Below are positions 1 through 7,964 of a stretch of DNA of 64,000 bases, in pieces. How positions within the stretch are numbered: the first letter of the stretch is position 1; the number at the start of each line of letters is the position of its first letter. The notes beneath the pieces are model-generated. The model was given only the letters and a program-made list of their open reading frames with translations, made no database searches and was not told where the DNA came from. The position numbers and the translations under genes were made by a program. Source of the stretch: Streptomyces xantholiticus (GTDB lineage Bacteria; Actinomycetota; Actinomycetes; Streptomycetales; Streptomycetaceae); the NCBI RefSeq assembly GCF_014651015.1, contig NZ_BMWB01000011.1:20835-84834 (forward strand), given 5' to 3'.

Positions 1-267
1 TTCGGCGATTCGGGCGTCCCGCTCGGCGAGCTCCGCGCCGAGGCGGCCGAGCACCTCGTCCACGTCAGCCATCCGGTAACCGCGCATGCCAACAGGGAGC
101 CGTAGTGCGTCGACGTCGGCGCGGCCGACGGGCCGGTCCAGGGGCAGCGGGTCGACCAGCTGCTCGGGGGCGGCCTCGGGCAGTGCCGCGGAGTCGCTGC
201 CGCCGATCACGACGAGGGTGACAGCCGCGATGACCACGACCATCGCGATCAGCAAGAACCAGAACAC
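1..267 (-). CDS. DivIVA-domain membrane protein (C-terminus outside window)
   Basis: Seen: an open frame of 89 codons runs from a GTG at 267 off the left edge. The start is chosen because a GGGAGAGGG ribosome-binding site lies just upstream. Residues 2-21 are a hydrophobic segment beginning FWFLLIAMVVV, followed by a short acidic/proline linker. Around residues 50-80 there is a DivIVA-like motif with DALRLPVGMRGYRMADVDEV, then the beginning of a coiled coil. Known: DivIVA/Wag31-type domains recognise curved membrane or scaffold coiled-coil proteins in polar growth. Inference: a small single-pass relative of DivIVA rather than DivIVA itself. It is divergent from the folP2-like gene. Confidence 0.8.
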   Translation of the reverse strand, partial: MFWFLLIAMVVVIAAVTLVVIGGSDSAALPEAAPEQLVDPLPLDRPVGRADVDALRLPVGMRGYRMADVDEVLGRLGAELAERDARIAE

Positions 268-410
268 GAGCGACCCTCTCCCCGACTCCCGCGGCTTCCG
301 GTACGTCCCCGGGGAACTTACCCGAGCGGAAAACCGTCCGGTGCTGATCGTGCCACGGGACACCGACAGCTAGGGTCGCAGGCGTACGAGCACAGAGGAG
401 GAAACAGCGG

Positions 411-1271
411 ATGCTGCGGCTGGGACGGCGCGAGTTCGACGCGCACGAGCCGGTGATCATGGCGATCGTGAACCGGACGCCGGACTCCTTCTACGACCAG
501 GGGGCGACGTTCCGCGACGAGCCCGCCCTTTCCCGCGTCGAGCAGGCGGTGGCGGAGGGTGCCGCGATCATCGACATAGGCGGGGTGAAGGCAGGTCCCG
601 GCGAGGAGGTGACCGCCGAGGAGGAGGCGCGTCGCACGGTCGGTTTCGTGGCCGAGGTGCGGCGGCGCCATCCGGACGTGGTGATCAGCGTCGACACCTG
701 GCGGCATGACGTGGGCGCGGCGGTCTGCGAGGCGGGCGCCGATGTGCTGAACGACGCGTGGGGCGGCGTGGACCCGAAGCTCGCGGAGGTCGCCGCCCGG
801 TACGGCGCGGGGCTGGTGTGCACACACGCGGGCGGCGCTCAGCCGCGTACGCGTCCGCACCGGGTCGCGTACGACGATGTGATGGCGGACATCCTGCGGG
901 TGACGCTGGGCCTGGCGGAGCGGGCGGTCGAGCTCGGTGTCCGCCGCGACGGGATCATGATCGACCCCGGTCATGACTTCGGCAAGAACACCCGGCACAG
1001 CCTGGAGGCCACTCGACGGCTCGGGGAGATGACGGCGACGGGCTGGCCGGTGCTGGTCTCCCTGTCGAACAAGGACTTCGTCGGCGAGACGCTCGACAAG
1101 CCGGTCAAGGAACGGGTGCTGGGCACCCTCGCGACGACCGCGGTCTCGGCCTGGCTGGGCGCGCAGGTCTACCGGGTGCACGAGGTGGCGGAGACGAAGC
1201 AGGTCCTGGACATGGTGGCCTCGATCGCGGGCCACCGCCCGCCGGCCGTCGCCCGCCGCGGCCTCGCCTGA
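411..1271 (+). CDS. FolP2-like dihydropteroate synthase family protein
   Basis: A 286-residue TIM-barrel protein of the dihydropteroate synthase family, with an AGGAGG site about 10 nt before its ATG. DHPS hallmarks are recognisable but altered. The N-terminal motif reads IVNRTPDSFYD. The second-loop motif is IDIGGVKAGPG where functional DHPS has IDIGGESTRPG. The pterin-site motif reads SLSNKDF instead of an SRKxF form. DPGHDFGK and RVHEV are present. Known: mycobacterial FolP2 carries similar changes, and my recollection is that it does not complement DHPS activity. Inference: this is the FolP2 paralogue, not the folate enzyme. It is convergent with the LOG gene, with a terminator hairpin between them. 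Confidence 0.85.
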   Translation: MLRLGRREFDAHEPVIMAIVNRTPDSFYDQGATFRDEPALSRVEQAVAEGAAIIDIGGVKAGPGEEVTAEEEARRTVGFVAEVRRRHPDVVISVDTWRHDVGAAVCEAGADVLNDAWGGVDPKLAEVAARYGAGLVCTHAGGAQPRTRPHRVAYDDVMADILRVTLGLAERAVELGVRRDGIMIDPGHDFGKNTRHSLEATRRLGEMTATGWPVLVSLSNKDFVGETLDKPVKERVLGTLATTAVSAWLGAQVYRVHEVAETKQVLDMVASIAGHRPPAVARRGLA

Positions 1272-1455
1272 CCGCCGTTCGGGAACGCTGGTCGCTGCCC
1301 CCGGCATACGGGGCGCCTGCCCCGGGCGGGAACTCGTGGCCCGGGTCCACTCCGCGAGCGCCCGCCTCCGACACCGGTCCGGAAGACCGCGGCCGGCCGA
1401 CGGCAGGGCCGGCGCCACCACCGCCCATGCGCGACCGTCCGCCGCGGCCGACCCG

Positions 1456-1479
1456 GGGCCCCGGACGCATCCGGGGCCC
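1456..1479. terminator. Rho-independent-type hairpin between folP2-like and LOG genes
   Basis: Perfect 10-bp arms (gggccccgga / tccggggccc) with a 4-nt loop lie in the 230-bp gap between two convergent genes. There is no clear T-run, as is usual in Streptomyces. It is nearer the stop of the LOG gene and could serve both directions. Confidence 0.6.
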
Positions 1480-1501
1480 GCACCGGTCAGTGCCGGGGCA
1501 G

Positions 1502-2251
1502 TTACCTGCCCGTCTCCTTCGAGACCATCGCCACCGCCTCGTCCACGTCGTCGGTGACGTGGAACAGCATGAGGTCCCTCTCCGACGCCTTCCCCTGGGC
1601 GATCACGGTGTCCCGCAGCCAGTCGATCAGGCCGCTCCAGTAGTCCGTGCCGAACAGCACGATCGGGAAGCGCGTCACCTTGCGGGTCTGGACCAGGGTC
1701 AGCGCCTCGAACAGTTCGTCCAGGGTGCCGAGACCGCCCGGCAGCACGACGAAGCCCTGCGCGTACTTCACGAACATCGTCTTGCGGACGAAGAAGTAGC
1801 GGAAGTTCACCCCGATGTCGACATGCGCGTTGATGCCCTGCTCGAAGGGCAGCTCGATGCCGAGGCCGACGGAGATGCCCTTGGCCTCGCGGGCACCCTT
1901 GTTCGCGGCCTCCATCACGCCCGGGCCGCCGCCCGTGATCACCGCGAAGCCCGCGTCGGCCAGGGCTCTGCCGAGCCGGACGCCGGCCTCGTACTCGGGC
2001 GTGCCGACGGGAGTCCGGGCGGAGCCGAAGACGCTGATGGCGCCGGGCAGTTCGGCGAGAGCACCGAAGCCCTCGACGAACTCCGACTGGATGCGCATGA
2101 CCCGCCACGGGTCGGTGTGCACCCACTGGGAGTCGCCCTCGGTGTCGAGCAGCCGCTGGTCCGTGGTGCCCGGCCTGATCTGTTCCCTGCGGCGCAGTAC
2201 CGGTCCCAGCCGCTGCTCCTCCAGCGCCCGCAATCCCTCGGGGTTGCTCAT
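1502..2251 (-). CDS. LOG-family (TIGR00730) Rossmann-fold protein
   Basis: A 249-residue protein with the family signature PGGLGTLDE around residue 170 and a nucleotide-binding ITGGGPGVMEAANKGA segment near residue 105. Known: LOG-family enzymes hydrolyse nucleoside 5'-monophosphates of the cytokinin type, or generally AMP-like substrates, to base plus ribose-5-phosphate. The N-terminal ~60 residues (RIQSEFVEGF) match the longer actinobacterial subgroup. The ATG at 2251 has a GGAGGGAGC site. It lies downstream of dapE on the same strand, with a 97-bp gap, and may be cotranscribed. The physiological substrate is not inferable from sequence. Confidence 0.88.
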   Translation of the reverse strand: MSNPEGLRALEEQRLGPVLRRREQIRPGTTDQRLLDTEGDSQWVHTDPWRVMRIQSEFVEGFGALAELPGAISVFGSARTPVGTPEYEAGVRLGRALADAGFAVITGGGPGVMEAANKGAREAKGISVGLGIELPFEQGINAHVDIGVNFRYFFVRKTMFVKYAQGFVVLPGGLGTLDELFEALTLVQTRKVTRFPIVLFGTDYWSGLIDWLRDTVIAQGKASERDLMLFHVTDDVDEAVAMVSKETGR

Positions 2252-2348
2252 GACCTGCTCCCTCCGCCGAACATCATTCGCTTTGGCTCAGGGTAGGTCT
2301 GTCAACGTTACGAATGGCGAAATCGGGGCGATCCGCCAGGGTGCGGTG

Positions 2349-3428
2349 TCAGGAAGTGAGCCAGTCACGCAGCCGCTCCTCGCAGTGCGTGATCCTGTCC
2401 ACGGCGACGTGCTCGTCCCGCTTGTGCGCGAAGAGCGCGTCGCCGGGGCCGTAGTTGACCGCGGGCACGCCGAGCGCGCTGAAGCGTGAGACGTCGGTCC
2501 AGCCGAACTTGGGCTGCGCGGTCCCGCCGACGGCTGCCATGAACGCGGCCGCCGCCGGGTGGGAGAGGCCGGGCAGGGCACCGCCTGTGTGGTCGTCCAC
2601 CACGATCTCGCTCACACCGCAGTCGGCGAACACCTCGCGGACATGGGCCTCGGCCTCAGCCATGCTGCGGTCGGGGGCGTAGCGGTAGTTGACCACCACG
2701 GTGCACTCGTCGGGGATGACATTGGTGGCCACACCTCCCTCGATACCGACGGCGTTGAGGCCCTCGCGGTACTCGAGTCCATCGATGACTGGTCGGCGCG
2801 GCTCGTACGAGGCGAGGCGGGCGAGGATCGGGCCGGCTGCGTGGATGGCGTTGGACCCCATCCAGCTGCGTGCGGAGTGTGCGCGCTCCCCCTTCGTCCG
2901 CAGATGGACCCGCAGCGTGCCCTGGCAGCCGCCCTCGACCTGAGCGTCGGACGGCTCCAGCAGGACGGCGAAGTCGCCGTCCAGCCAGTCGGGGTGGGCC
3001 TCGGCCACATGTCGCAGACCGTTGAGGTGGGCGGCGACCTCTTCGTTGTCGTAGAAGACGAAGGTGAGGTCGCGGTTGGGCTCGGGAACGGTCGCGGCGA
3101 TCCGCAGCTGGACCGCGACGCCCGACTTCATGTCGCTGGTGCCGCAGCCCCACAGGATGCCGTTCCCGTCGAGCCGCGACGGCACATTGTCGGCGATCGG
3201 AACCGTGTCGATGTGCCCGGCGAGCACGACCCGCTCGGTCCGGCCGAGGTGGGTCCTGGCCACGACGTTGTTGCCGTGCCGGTCGACGGTGAGGTGCGGC
3301 AGTTCGCGCAGCGCCTCCTCGATGGCGTCGGCGAGGGGCTTCTCGGTGCCGCTGACCGACGGGAAGTCGACCAGGGCGGCCGTGAGCGCGGGTGCGTCGA
3401 GGGTGAGGTCAAGCGCGGTCCGGTACAT
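2349..3428 (-). CDS. dapE: Succinyl-diaminopimelate desuccinylase
   Basis: A 359-residue M20-family metallopeptidase-fold enzyme. It hydrolyses N-succinyl-LL-diaminopimelate in the lysine/peptidoglycan precursor pathway. Di-zinc ligand motifs are in order: H72 in AGHIDTVP, D99 in GTSDMKSG, E129-E130 in YDNEEV, E158 in LLEPSD, and a C-terminal histidine in LFAHKRDE. This matches the actinobacterial DapE type. It is divergent from the membrane-protein gene starting at 3508, with 79 bp between them. The dapC gene of the same pathway lies 2 kb away at 5276-6382. Confidence 0.93.
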   Translation of the reverse strand: MYRTALDLTLDAPALTAALVDFPSVSGTEKPLADAIEEALRELPHLTVDRHGNNVVARTHLGRTERVVLAGHIDTVPIADNVPSRLDGNGILWGCGTSDMKSGVAVQLRIAATVPEPNRDLTFVFYDNEEVAAHLNGLRHVAEAHPDWLDGDFAVLLEPSDAQVEGGCQGTLRVHLRTKGERAHSARSWMGSNAIHAAGPILARLASYEPRRPVIDGLEYREGLNAVGIEGGVATNVIPDECTVVVNYRYAPDRSMAEAEAHVREVFADCGVSEIVVDDHTGGALPGLSHPAAAAFMAAVGGTAQPKFGWTDVSRFSALGVPAVNYGPGDALFAHKRDEHVAVDRITHCEERLRDWLTS

Positions 3429-3507
3429 GGCTCGACGATATGCCGTCGCGGGCGGCGCTCGACCGGCACACCCCCTGGATCCGCGAGGGCTCCAGTACGG
3501 TAAGCGA

Positions 3508-4473
3508 GTGTCCGAGACCGCCTCTCCCGTCCGGCGCGGCCGCTCCTTGCGCTTCGTGGCCGCGTTTCTCGTGCTGCTGGCCCTCGTCGGTTACGTCGTG
3601 GTGCAGTACGTCACCGGCCCCGGGGCCCCGCGCTGCGTCGTGCGAACGGCCGAGGGCGACGGCCCGTCGTACGAGCTGACCTCCGAGATGGCGGGGAACG
3701 CCGCGACGATCGCAGCGGTCGGCACGACGCGCGGGATGCCGGAGCGGGCGGTCACGATCGCGCTGGCGACCGCCCTGCAGGAGTCGGCGCTGCGCAACAT
3801 CGAACACGGCGACCGGGACTCACTCGGCCTCTTCCAGCAGCGCCCGTCCCAGGGATGGGGCACCCCGGAGCAGATCCTCGACCCCGTCTACGCGTCGGGG
3901 AAGTTCTACGAGCACCTCGCCGAGGTGCCCGGCTATTCACGGCTGCCGCTGACGGTCGCAGCGCAGCGCGTGCAGCGCAGCGGTTTCCCACAGGCGTACG
4001 CGAAGCACGAGCCGGACGCCACCTTGCTGGCCGCGGCTCTCACGGGCCGGGCATCGGCGACATTGACGTGCCGGACCGGGAGCGGGGGCCTGCCGGGCGA
4101 CCCGGCCCAGGTGCGGGCGGAGCTGACCCGGGCGTTCGGGGCCGGAGTGCTGCCGAAGAGCGGGAGCGGCCGGGGCCGCGCGGGCGACGCGGACTCGCCG
4201 GACGTGACCGTTGCGGTGCAGTCACCCATGGGCGCCGAGGGCGCTGCCGGCGGAGGCGGCGGCAGCGGCCGGGGCGGCGGCCAGGCCGACGCCGCCGGCA
4301 GGCGCGGCTGGGAGCTCGCGCACTGGGCTGTCGCGCGGGCGGACGAGCTGCGCATCGACGAGGTCTCCTACGGCGGCCGGGTGTGGAGCGCAGCGGAGTC
4401 GCAGGACGGCTGGCGCCCGTCGGGCGCTGCCGCGGACGGCACGCGCGAGGTGCGGATCCGTATCGCACGGTAG
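3508..4473 (+). CDS. Membrane-anchored lysozyme-like (SLT-type) protein
   Basis: The frame is open from further upstream, where it overlaps dapE in antisense; the GTG at 3508 is taken because it lies in the dapE intergenic gap. The 321-residue product has a basic start and one membrane segment (about residues 15-33). Around residues 90-115 it reads ALQESALRNIEHGDRDSLGLF followed by QQRPSQGWG. The spacing of Glu, Asn, Ser-x-Gly-Leu-Phe-Gln recalls the catalytic face of soluble lytic transglycosylases. A Gly-rich linker (near residues 250-265) precedes a conserved C-terminal tail. Function is inferred from this motif only. Homologues are often mislabelled heavy-metal transporter. Confidence 0.75.
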   Translation: MSETASPVRRGRSLRFVAAFLVLLALVGYVVVQYVTGPGAPRCVVRTAEGDGPSYELTSEMAGNAATIAAVGTTRGMPERAVTIALATALQESALRNIEHGDRDSLGLFQQRPSQGWGTPEQILDPVYASGKFYEHLAEVPGYSRLPLTVAAQRVQRSGFPQAYAKHEPDATLLAAALTGRASATLTCRTGSGGLPGDPAQVRAELTRAFGAGVLPKSGSGRGRAGDADSPDVTVAVQSPMGAEGAAGGGGGSGRGGGQADAAGRRGWELAHWAVARADELRIDEVSYGGRVWSAAESQDGWRPSGAAADGTREVRIRIAR

Positions 4474-4476
4474 TGC

Positions 4477-4512
4477 TGGACCGCCCTCGAACGAGGCAGT
4501 CCACTCTGTTTT
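4477..4512 (+). terminator. Terminator after lysozyme-like gene
   Basis: Nested stem tggac / gtcca around cctcg / cgagg lies four bases after the stop codon and is followed by ctctgtttt, giving a classical intrinsic terminator on the plus strand. Confidence 0.75.
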
Positions 4513-4640
4513 GGCGCCGCTTCTTCCCCTCGCCGCGCCCACTCTCGCCGGCGACGCGAATTCCCTTGCGGTCGACGGGAAGTGACGGTTCGGCAGGCGG
4601 TGGCACATAGCCGTGTTTGCCCGTTTTCATCCGAGACCGA

Positions 4641-4655
4641 TAATGCGATGCATTA
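4641..4655. promoter_or_regulatory. AT-rich perfect palindrome upstream of secreted protein
   Basis: TAATGC-GAT-GCATTA is a perfect 6-3-6 inverted repeat in an otherwise GC-rich gap. A second perfect repeat, GTCCGA-ACGC-TCGGAC, lies at 4714-4729, about 40 bp before the ATG at 4771. Both are candidate operators or promoter-proximal sites for the secreted-protein gene. No regulator can be named. Confidence 0.35.
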
Positions 4656-4770
4656 CCAACTCTTTACCTCGGCCCACCGCAACTTCTCCCCGCCTCCCCC
4701 CGGTTGTCAGGACGTCCGAACGCTCGGACACGCACCACATCCCGAACGTCCTCTCGTCCCAAGGAGCATC

Positions 4771-5199
4771 ATGTCCCTCCCTCTGACCCGCCGGATCGCC
4801 CGTGCCGCGCTGATCGTCGCGGCGGGAGCAGCCCCCGTGGTCGGTGCGGCCGGCTCCGCAGGCGCCGTGGATCTCCCGCAGGCTCCGGTCGGGGGCCTCT
4901 CGGCCCTCGACGCGGACGACGTCAGCGGCACGGTCGACGGCGTCTCCAGGGAGACCACCGAGGTGGCCGGCCAGGTCGGCGGAAAGACGGCGCAGAAGGC
5001 TGCCCCTGTCGCGGCCAAGACCGTCGGCAAGGCGGCCGGGTCGACGGCGCCGGTGGCCGAGAAGGTCGCCGGTGACACCGCCGGGCAGGCCGGCGGCCTG
5101 GTCGGCGGCGCGGCCGAGGGCGGCGACCTGCCGACCGACGCCCTGACGGACGGCAGCCTGCCCCCCAGCTCCCTCGGCGGCCTGCCGCTCGGCGGCTGA
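4771..5199 (+). CDS. Secreted Ala/Gly-rich small protein of unknown function
   Basis: A 142-residue product starting at the ATG preceded by AAGGAG. A longer in-frame extension is rejected because it lacks a ribosome-binding site. Residues 1-32 form a Sec signal peptide: RR, then a hydrophobic core ALIVAAGAAPVVGAAGSAGA, with likely cleavage after AGA. The mature part is low-complexity (repeats of the type GKTAQKAAPVAAKTVGKAAG) with no cysteines, and ends in a GGLPLGG tail. Composition suggests a disordered exported protein. Homologues are sometimes labelled ATP-binding, for which I see no motif. Confidence 0.8.
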   Translation: MSLPLTRRIARAALIVAAGAAPVVGAAGSAGAVDLPQAPVGGLSALDADDVSGTVDGVSRETTEVAGQVGGKTAQKAAPVAAKTVGKAAGSTAPVAEKVAGDTAGQAGGLVGGAAEGGDLPTDALTDGSLPPSSLGGLPLGG

Positions 5200-5212
5200 C
5201 GCCACGGACCAC

Positions 5213-5263
5213 GTACAGGAAGGGCCACGGAAGAACGGCGGTTTCCAAGGGCCCTTCCTGTAC
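5213..5263. terminator. Bidirectional terminator hairpin
   Basis: Perfect 14-bp arms (gtacaggaagggcc / ggcccttcctgtac) around a 23-nt loop lie between the convergent secreted-protein gene and dapC. Confidence 0.75.
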
Positions 5264-5275
5264 TCGGCGGGGTGC

Positions 5276-6382
5276 TCAGCCGAGGCGCTTGACCGCAGCC
5301 TCGACGCGCTCATCGGTCGCGGTGAACGCCACGCGTACGAAACGCTCGCCGGCCTCCCCGTAGAAGTCGCCGGGCGCCACCAGGATGCCCAGCCCGGCCA
5401 GGTACTCGACCGTGTCCCAGCAGGGCTCGTCGCGGGTCGCCCACAGGTAGAGGCTGGCCTCGCTGTGCTCGATCCGGAAGCCGTGCGCCTCGAGCGCGGT
5501 CCGCAGGGCGGTGCGGCGGGCGGCGTACCTGGCGCGCTGCTCGGAGACGTGCGCGTCGTCGCCGAGCGCCGCGACGGTGGCCGCCTGCACCGGGGCCGGC
5601 GACATCATTCCGCCGTGCTTGCGGATCTGCAGCAGCTCGCCCAGCACGTCGGCGTCGCCCGCGATGAACGCGGCGCGGTAGCCGGCCAGGTTCGAGCGCT
5701 TGGAGAGCGAGTGGACGGCCACCACGCCCGCGTACGAGCCGCCGCAGACGTCCGGGTGGAGGACGGAGACGGGCTCCACCTCCCAGCCGAGCTCCAGGTA
5801 GCACTCGTCGCTGAAGACCAGCACGCCGTGCTCACGCGCCCAGGCGACGATACGGGTCAGCTCGTCCTTGCCCAGCACCCGGCCGGTCGGGTTGGACGGC
5901 GAGTTGAGCCAGAGCAGCTTCAGACCCTCCGGGTCGAGCTCGGTCGGGTCGTCGTAGACCACCGGCGTCGCCCCGCAGAGCCGCGCGCCCACCTCGTAGG
6001 TCGGGTAGGCGAGGCGTGGGTAGGCGATCCGGTCGCCCGCGCCCAGGCCGAGCTGGGTCGGCAGCCAGGCCACCAGCTCCTTGGAGCCGACGACGGGCAG
6101 GACGTTGGTGTGCGCCACGCCCACCGCGCCGAGCCGCCGCTCGACCCATGACGCGAGCGCGTCGCGCAGCGCCGCCGTGCCCCAGACCGTCGGGTAGCCC
6201 GGTGAGTCGGCGGCCTCCGTGAGCGCCCTCCTGATGACCTCGGGGACGGGGTCGACCGGCGTACCCACCGAGAGGTCCACGATGCCGTCGGGGTGGGCGG
6301 CGGCCATGGCCTTGTAGGGCTCGAGCTTGTCCCAGGGGAAGACGGGGAGTCGCGAGGAGACTGAGGGCACGGCGGCGCTCAC
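5276..6382 (-). CDS. dapC: Succinyldiaminopimelate transaminase
   Basis: A fold-type I PLP aminotransferase of 368 residues. It makes N-succinyl-LL-diaminopimelate, the substrate of the nearby dapE product. The N-terminus reads RLPVFPWDKLEPYKA and then VDLSVGTPVDPVP, typical of actinobacterial DapC. The nucleotide/PLP core includes NSPSNPTGRV and the Schiff-base lysine motif SLSKRSNLAGYR. The frame is open to 6640, across fdxA in antisense. The GTG at 6382 is chosen because homologues begin at about this point; its ribosome-binding site is weak. It follows the ferredoxin gene on the same strand, separated by a terminator hairpin. Confidence 0.9.
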   Translation of the reverse strand: MSAAVPSVSSRLPVFPWDKLEPYKAMAAAHPDGIVDLSVGTPVDPVPEVIRRALTEAADSPGYPTVWGTAALRDALASWVERRLGAVGVAHTNVLPVVGSKELVAWLPTQLGLGAGDRIAYPRLAYPTYEVGARLCGATPVVYDDPTELDPEGLKLLWLNSPSNPTGRVLGKDELTRIVAWAREHGVLVFSDECYLELGWEVEPVSVLHPDVCGGSYAGVVAVHSLSKRSNLAGYRAAFIAGDADVLGELLQIRKHGGMMSPAPVQAATVAALGDDAHVSEQRARYAARRTALRTALEAHGFRIEHSEASLYLWATRDEPCWDTVEYLAGLGILVAPGDFYGEAGERFVRVAFTATDERVEAAVKRLG

Positions 6383-6459
6383 TTTCGGGTCACGGGGCGC
6401 TTGCGGGTACGGGGACGTCCGGCGGGTCGGGCGTTGCGGCAGGCGGACGTCAAACGCCT

Positions 6460-6493
6460 CGGTCCCGTACGGACGACGAACCGTACGGGACCG
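6460..6493 (-). terminator. Hairpin between ferredoxin gene and dapC
   Basis: Perfect 13-bp arms (cggtcccgtacgg / ccgtacgggaccg) with an 8-nt loop lie 18 bp after the ferredoxin stop. It would terminate or attenuate readthrough into dapC. Confidence 0.7.
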
Positions 6494-6510
6494 GGGACAT
6501 GCGGATCGGA

Positions 6511-6831
6511 TCAGCCGTTCTGCGGCGGCAGGGCGGCGATGAAGGGGTGGTCCCGCTCGATCAGGCCGAGCTTGGAGGCACCACCGGGCGAACCGAGCTC
6601 GTCGAAGAACTCGACGTTCGCCTTGTAGTAGTCCTTCCACTCCTCCGGGGTGTCGTCCTCGTAGAAGATGGCCTCGACCGGGCAGACCGGCTCACAAGCA
6701 CCACAGTCGACGCATTCGTCCGGGTGGATGTACAAGGACCGGGAGCCCTCGTAGATGCAGTCGACGGGGCACTCCTCGATGCACGCCTTGTCCTTGACGT
6801 CGACACAAGGCTGCGCGATGACGTAGGTCAC
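6511..6831 (-). CDS. fdxA: Seven-iron ferredoxin [3Fe-4S][4Fe-4S]
   Basis: A 106-residue bacterial 7Fe ferredoxin. The cysteine pattern is C9, C17, C21-P in the first half, with the second cluster motif CVDCGACEPVCP near residues 40-51. The spacing that replaces one ligand of the first cluster is typical of FdxA. The GTG start is preceded by a strong GAGGAGGAA site. Known: FdxA is a soluble electron carrier for oxidoreductases and P450-type partners. It lies directly upstream of dapC and is divergent from the GNAT gene. Confidence 0.93.
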   Translation of the reverse strand: MTYVIAQPCVDVKDKACIEECPVDCIYEGSRSLYIHPDECVDCGACEPVCPVEAIFYEDDTPEEWKDYYKANVEFFDELGSPGGASKLGLIERDHPFIAALPPQNG

Positions 6832-6945
6832 GCTGTCGTTCCTCCTCGATAAGGGCTGGCTTGCGCGGGAGCGCGGCGTCGTCGATGCCCGCCTCTAGTA
6901 TCTCCGTTCTTGGTAACGATCCGAACAGGAGGGGCTCACAGAGCT

Positions 6946-7944
6946 GTGGAATTCACTGCGGGCGGACAGCTCGAGATCCGGATCACCCCTGCTGACGTGG
7001 GCAAAAGGGTCTCGGTGCGACGCTTGAACGACACTGAAGCCTCGATCGCGAAGTTCACCGACACGGTCGGTGTTCTCGCATCCTGGACTGATGGAGTGCT
7101 GCTGATCACACGCCGGACCGGCGAGAGTGTCCGCATCCCGGAAACCTCTCTCGTCGCGGGCAAGGTCGTACCGGCGGCGCCCGCGAGGCGCAGAGGTGTC
7201 CCCGCGGCGGACTTCCTGGAGCTCGCCCGGGTCACTGCGCGCGCGTGGCGGCCCGTGGAGAGCGAGCGGCTCGGCGACTGGGAGCTGCGGGCGGCCGCCG
7301 GGTTCACCCGGCGCGCCAATTCCGTGCTGCCGCTCGGCGACCCCGGCCTGCCGCTGGACGGCGCGCTGGCCCGGGTCCGGGACTGGTACGCGGCTCGCGG
7401 CCTTCCCGCGTACGTCCAGACGGCGACCGGCGCGGCAGGGACACAGGAGGAGCTCTGCACCGAGCTCGAGGCACGCCGCTGGCGCCGTGAGGTCTCCGCA
7501 CAGGTGCAGGTCGGGGGGCTGGCGGCGGTGGGCGACCTGGACGCCGACGTGTCGCGTGTCGTGCTCTCCCGTTCCGCCGACGAGGCATGGCTACGGCGTT
7601 ACCAGCGGTTCGCTGTGCCTGGACCACATGTGCTCAGGGTCCTGGGCAGCGGCCCTTCGGTGTGGTTCGCCTCGATACCGGGCTCTGAAGGTGCTCCCGC
7701 TGCCATCGGCCGGTGTGTGGTCGACGGACGCTGGGCCGGCTTCATGGCGGTGGAAGTGGACCCGGCGAACCGCCGGCAGGGTCTTGCCTCGTCGGTCATG
7801 GCCGCCCTGGCCCGCCGGGCCCTCGACGAGGGCGCGTCGGCCGCCTGGCTGCAGGTGGAGTCCGACAACGACGGAGCGCGTGCGCTGTACGCCGCCATGG
7901 GATTCTCGGTACACCACCACTACCACCACTACCGGGCACAGTAG
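6946..7944 (+). CDS. GNAT acetyltransferase with N-terminal SH3-like domain
   Basis: A 332-residue protein. The GTG at 6946 is chosen over an upstream TTG because GGAGGGG lies 11 nt before it. Residues 1-80 form a small beta-rich domain (FTAGGQLEIRITPADVGKRV). Residues ~190-325 are a GNAT fold with the acetyl-CoA loop VDPANRRQGLASSVM and the C-terminal motif ESDNDGARALYAAMGF. The tail is histidine-rich (HHHYHHY), a feature I recall in Streptomyces orthologues and possibly metal-binding. The architecture resembles Rv0428c-type proteins. The substrate is unknown. Confidence 0.85.
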   Translation: MEFTAGGQLEIRITPADVGKRVSVRRLNDTEASIAKFTDTVGVLASWTDGVLLITRRTGESVRIPETSLVAGKVVPAAPARRRGVPAADFLELARVTARAWRPVESERLGDWELRAAAGFTRRANSVLPLGDPGLPLDGALARVRDWYAARGLPAYVQTATGAAGTQEELCTELEARRWRREVSAQVQVGGLAAVGDLDADVSRVVLSRSADEAWLRRYQRFAVPGPHVLRVLGSGPSVWFASIPGSEGAPAAIGRCVVDGRWAGFMAVEVDPANRRQGLASSVMAALARRALDEGASAAWLQVESDNDGARALYAAMGFSVHHHYHHYRAQ

Positions 7945-7964
7945 GCCGGGGGTACGAGTCACCC

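Noticed and set aside
318-2126. A 602-codon minus-strand frame across the folP2-like and LOG genes
   Set aside because: It is the reverse-frame shadow of two well-supported genes; translation is Arg/Gly-rich without any recognisable domain.
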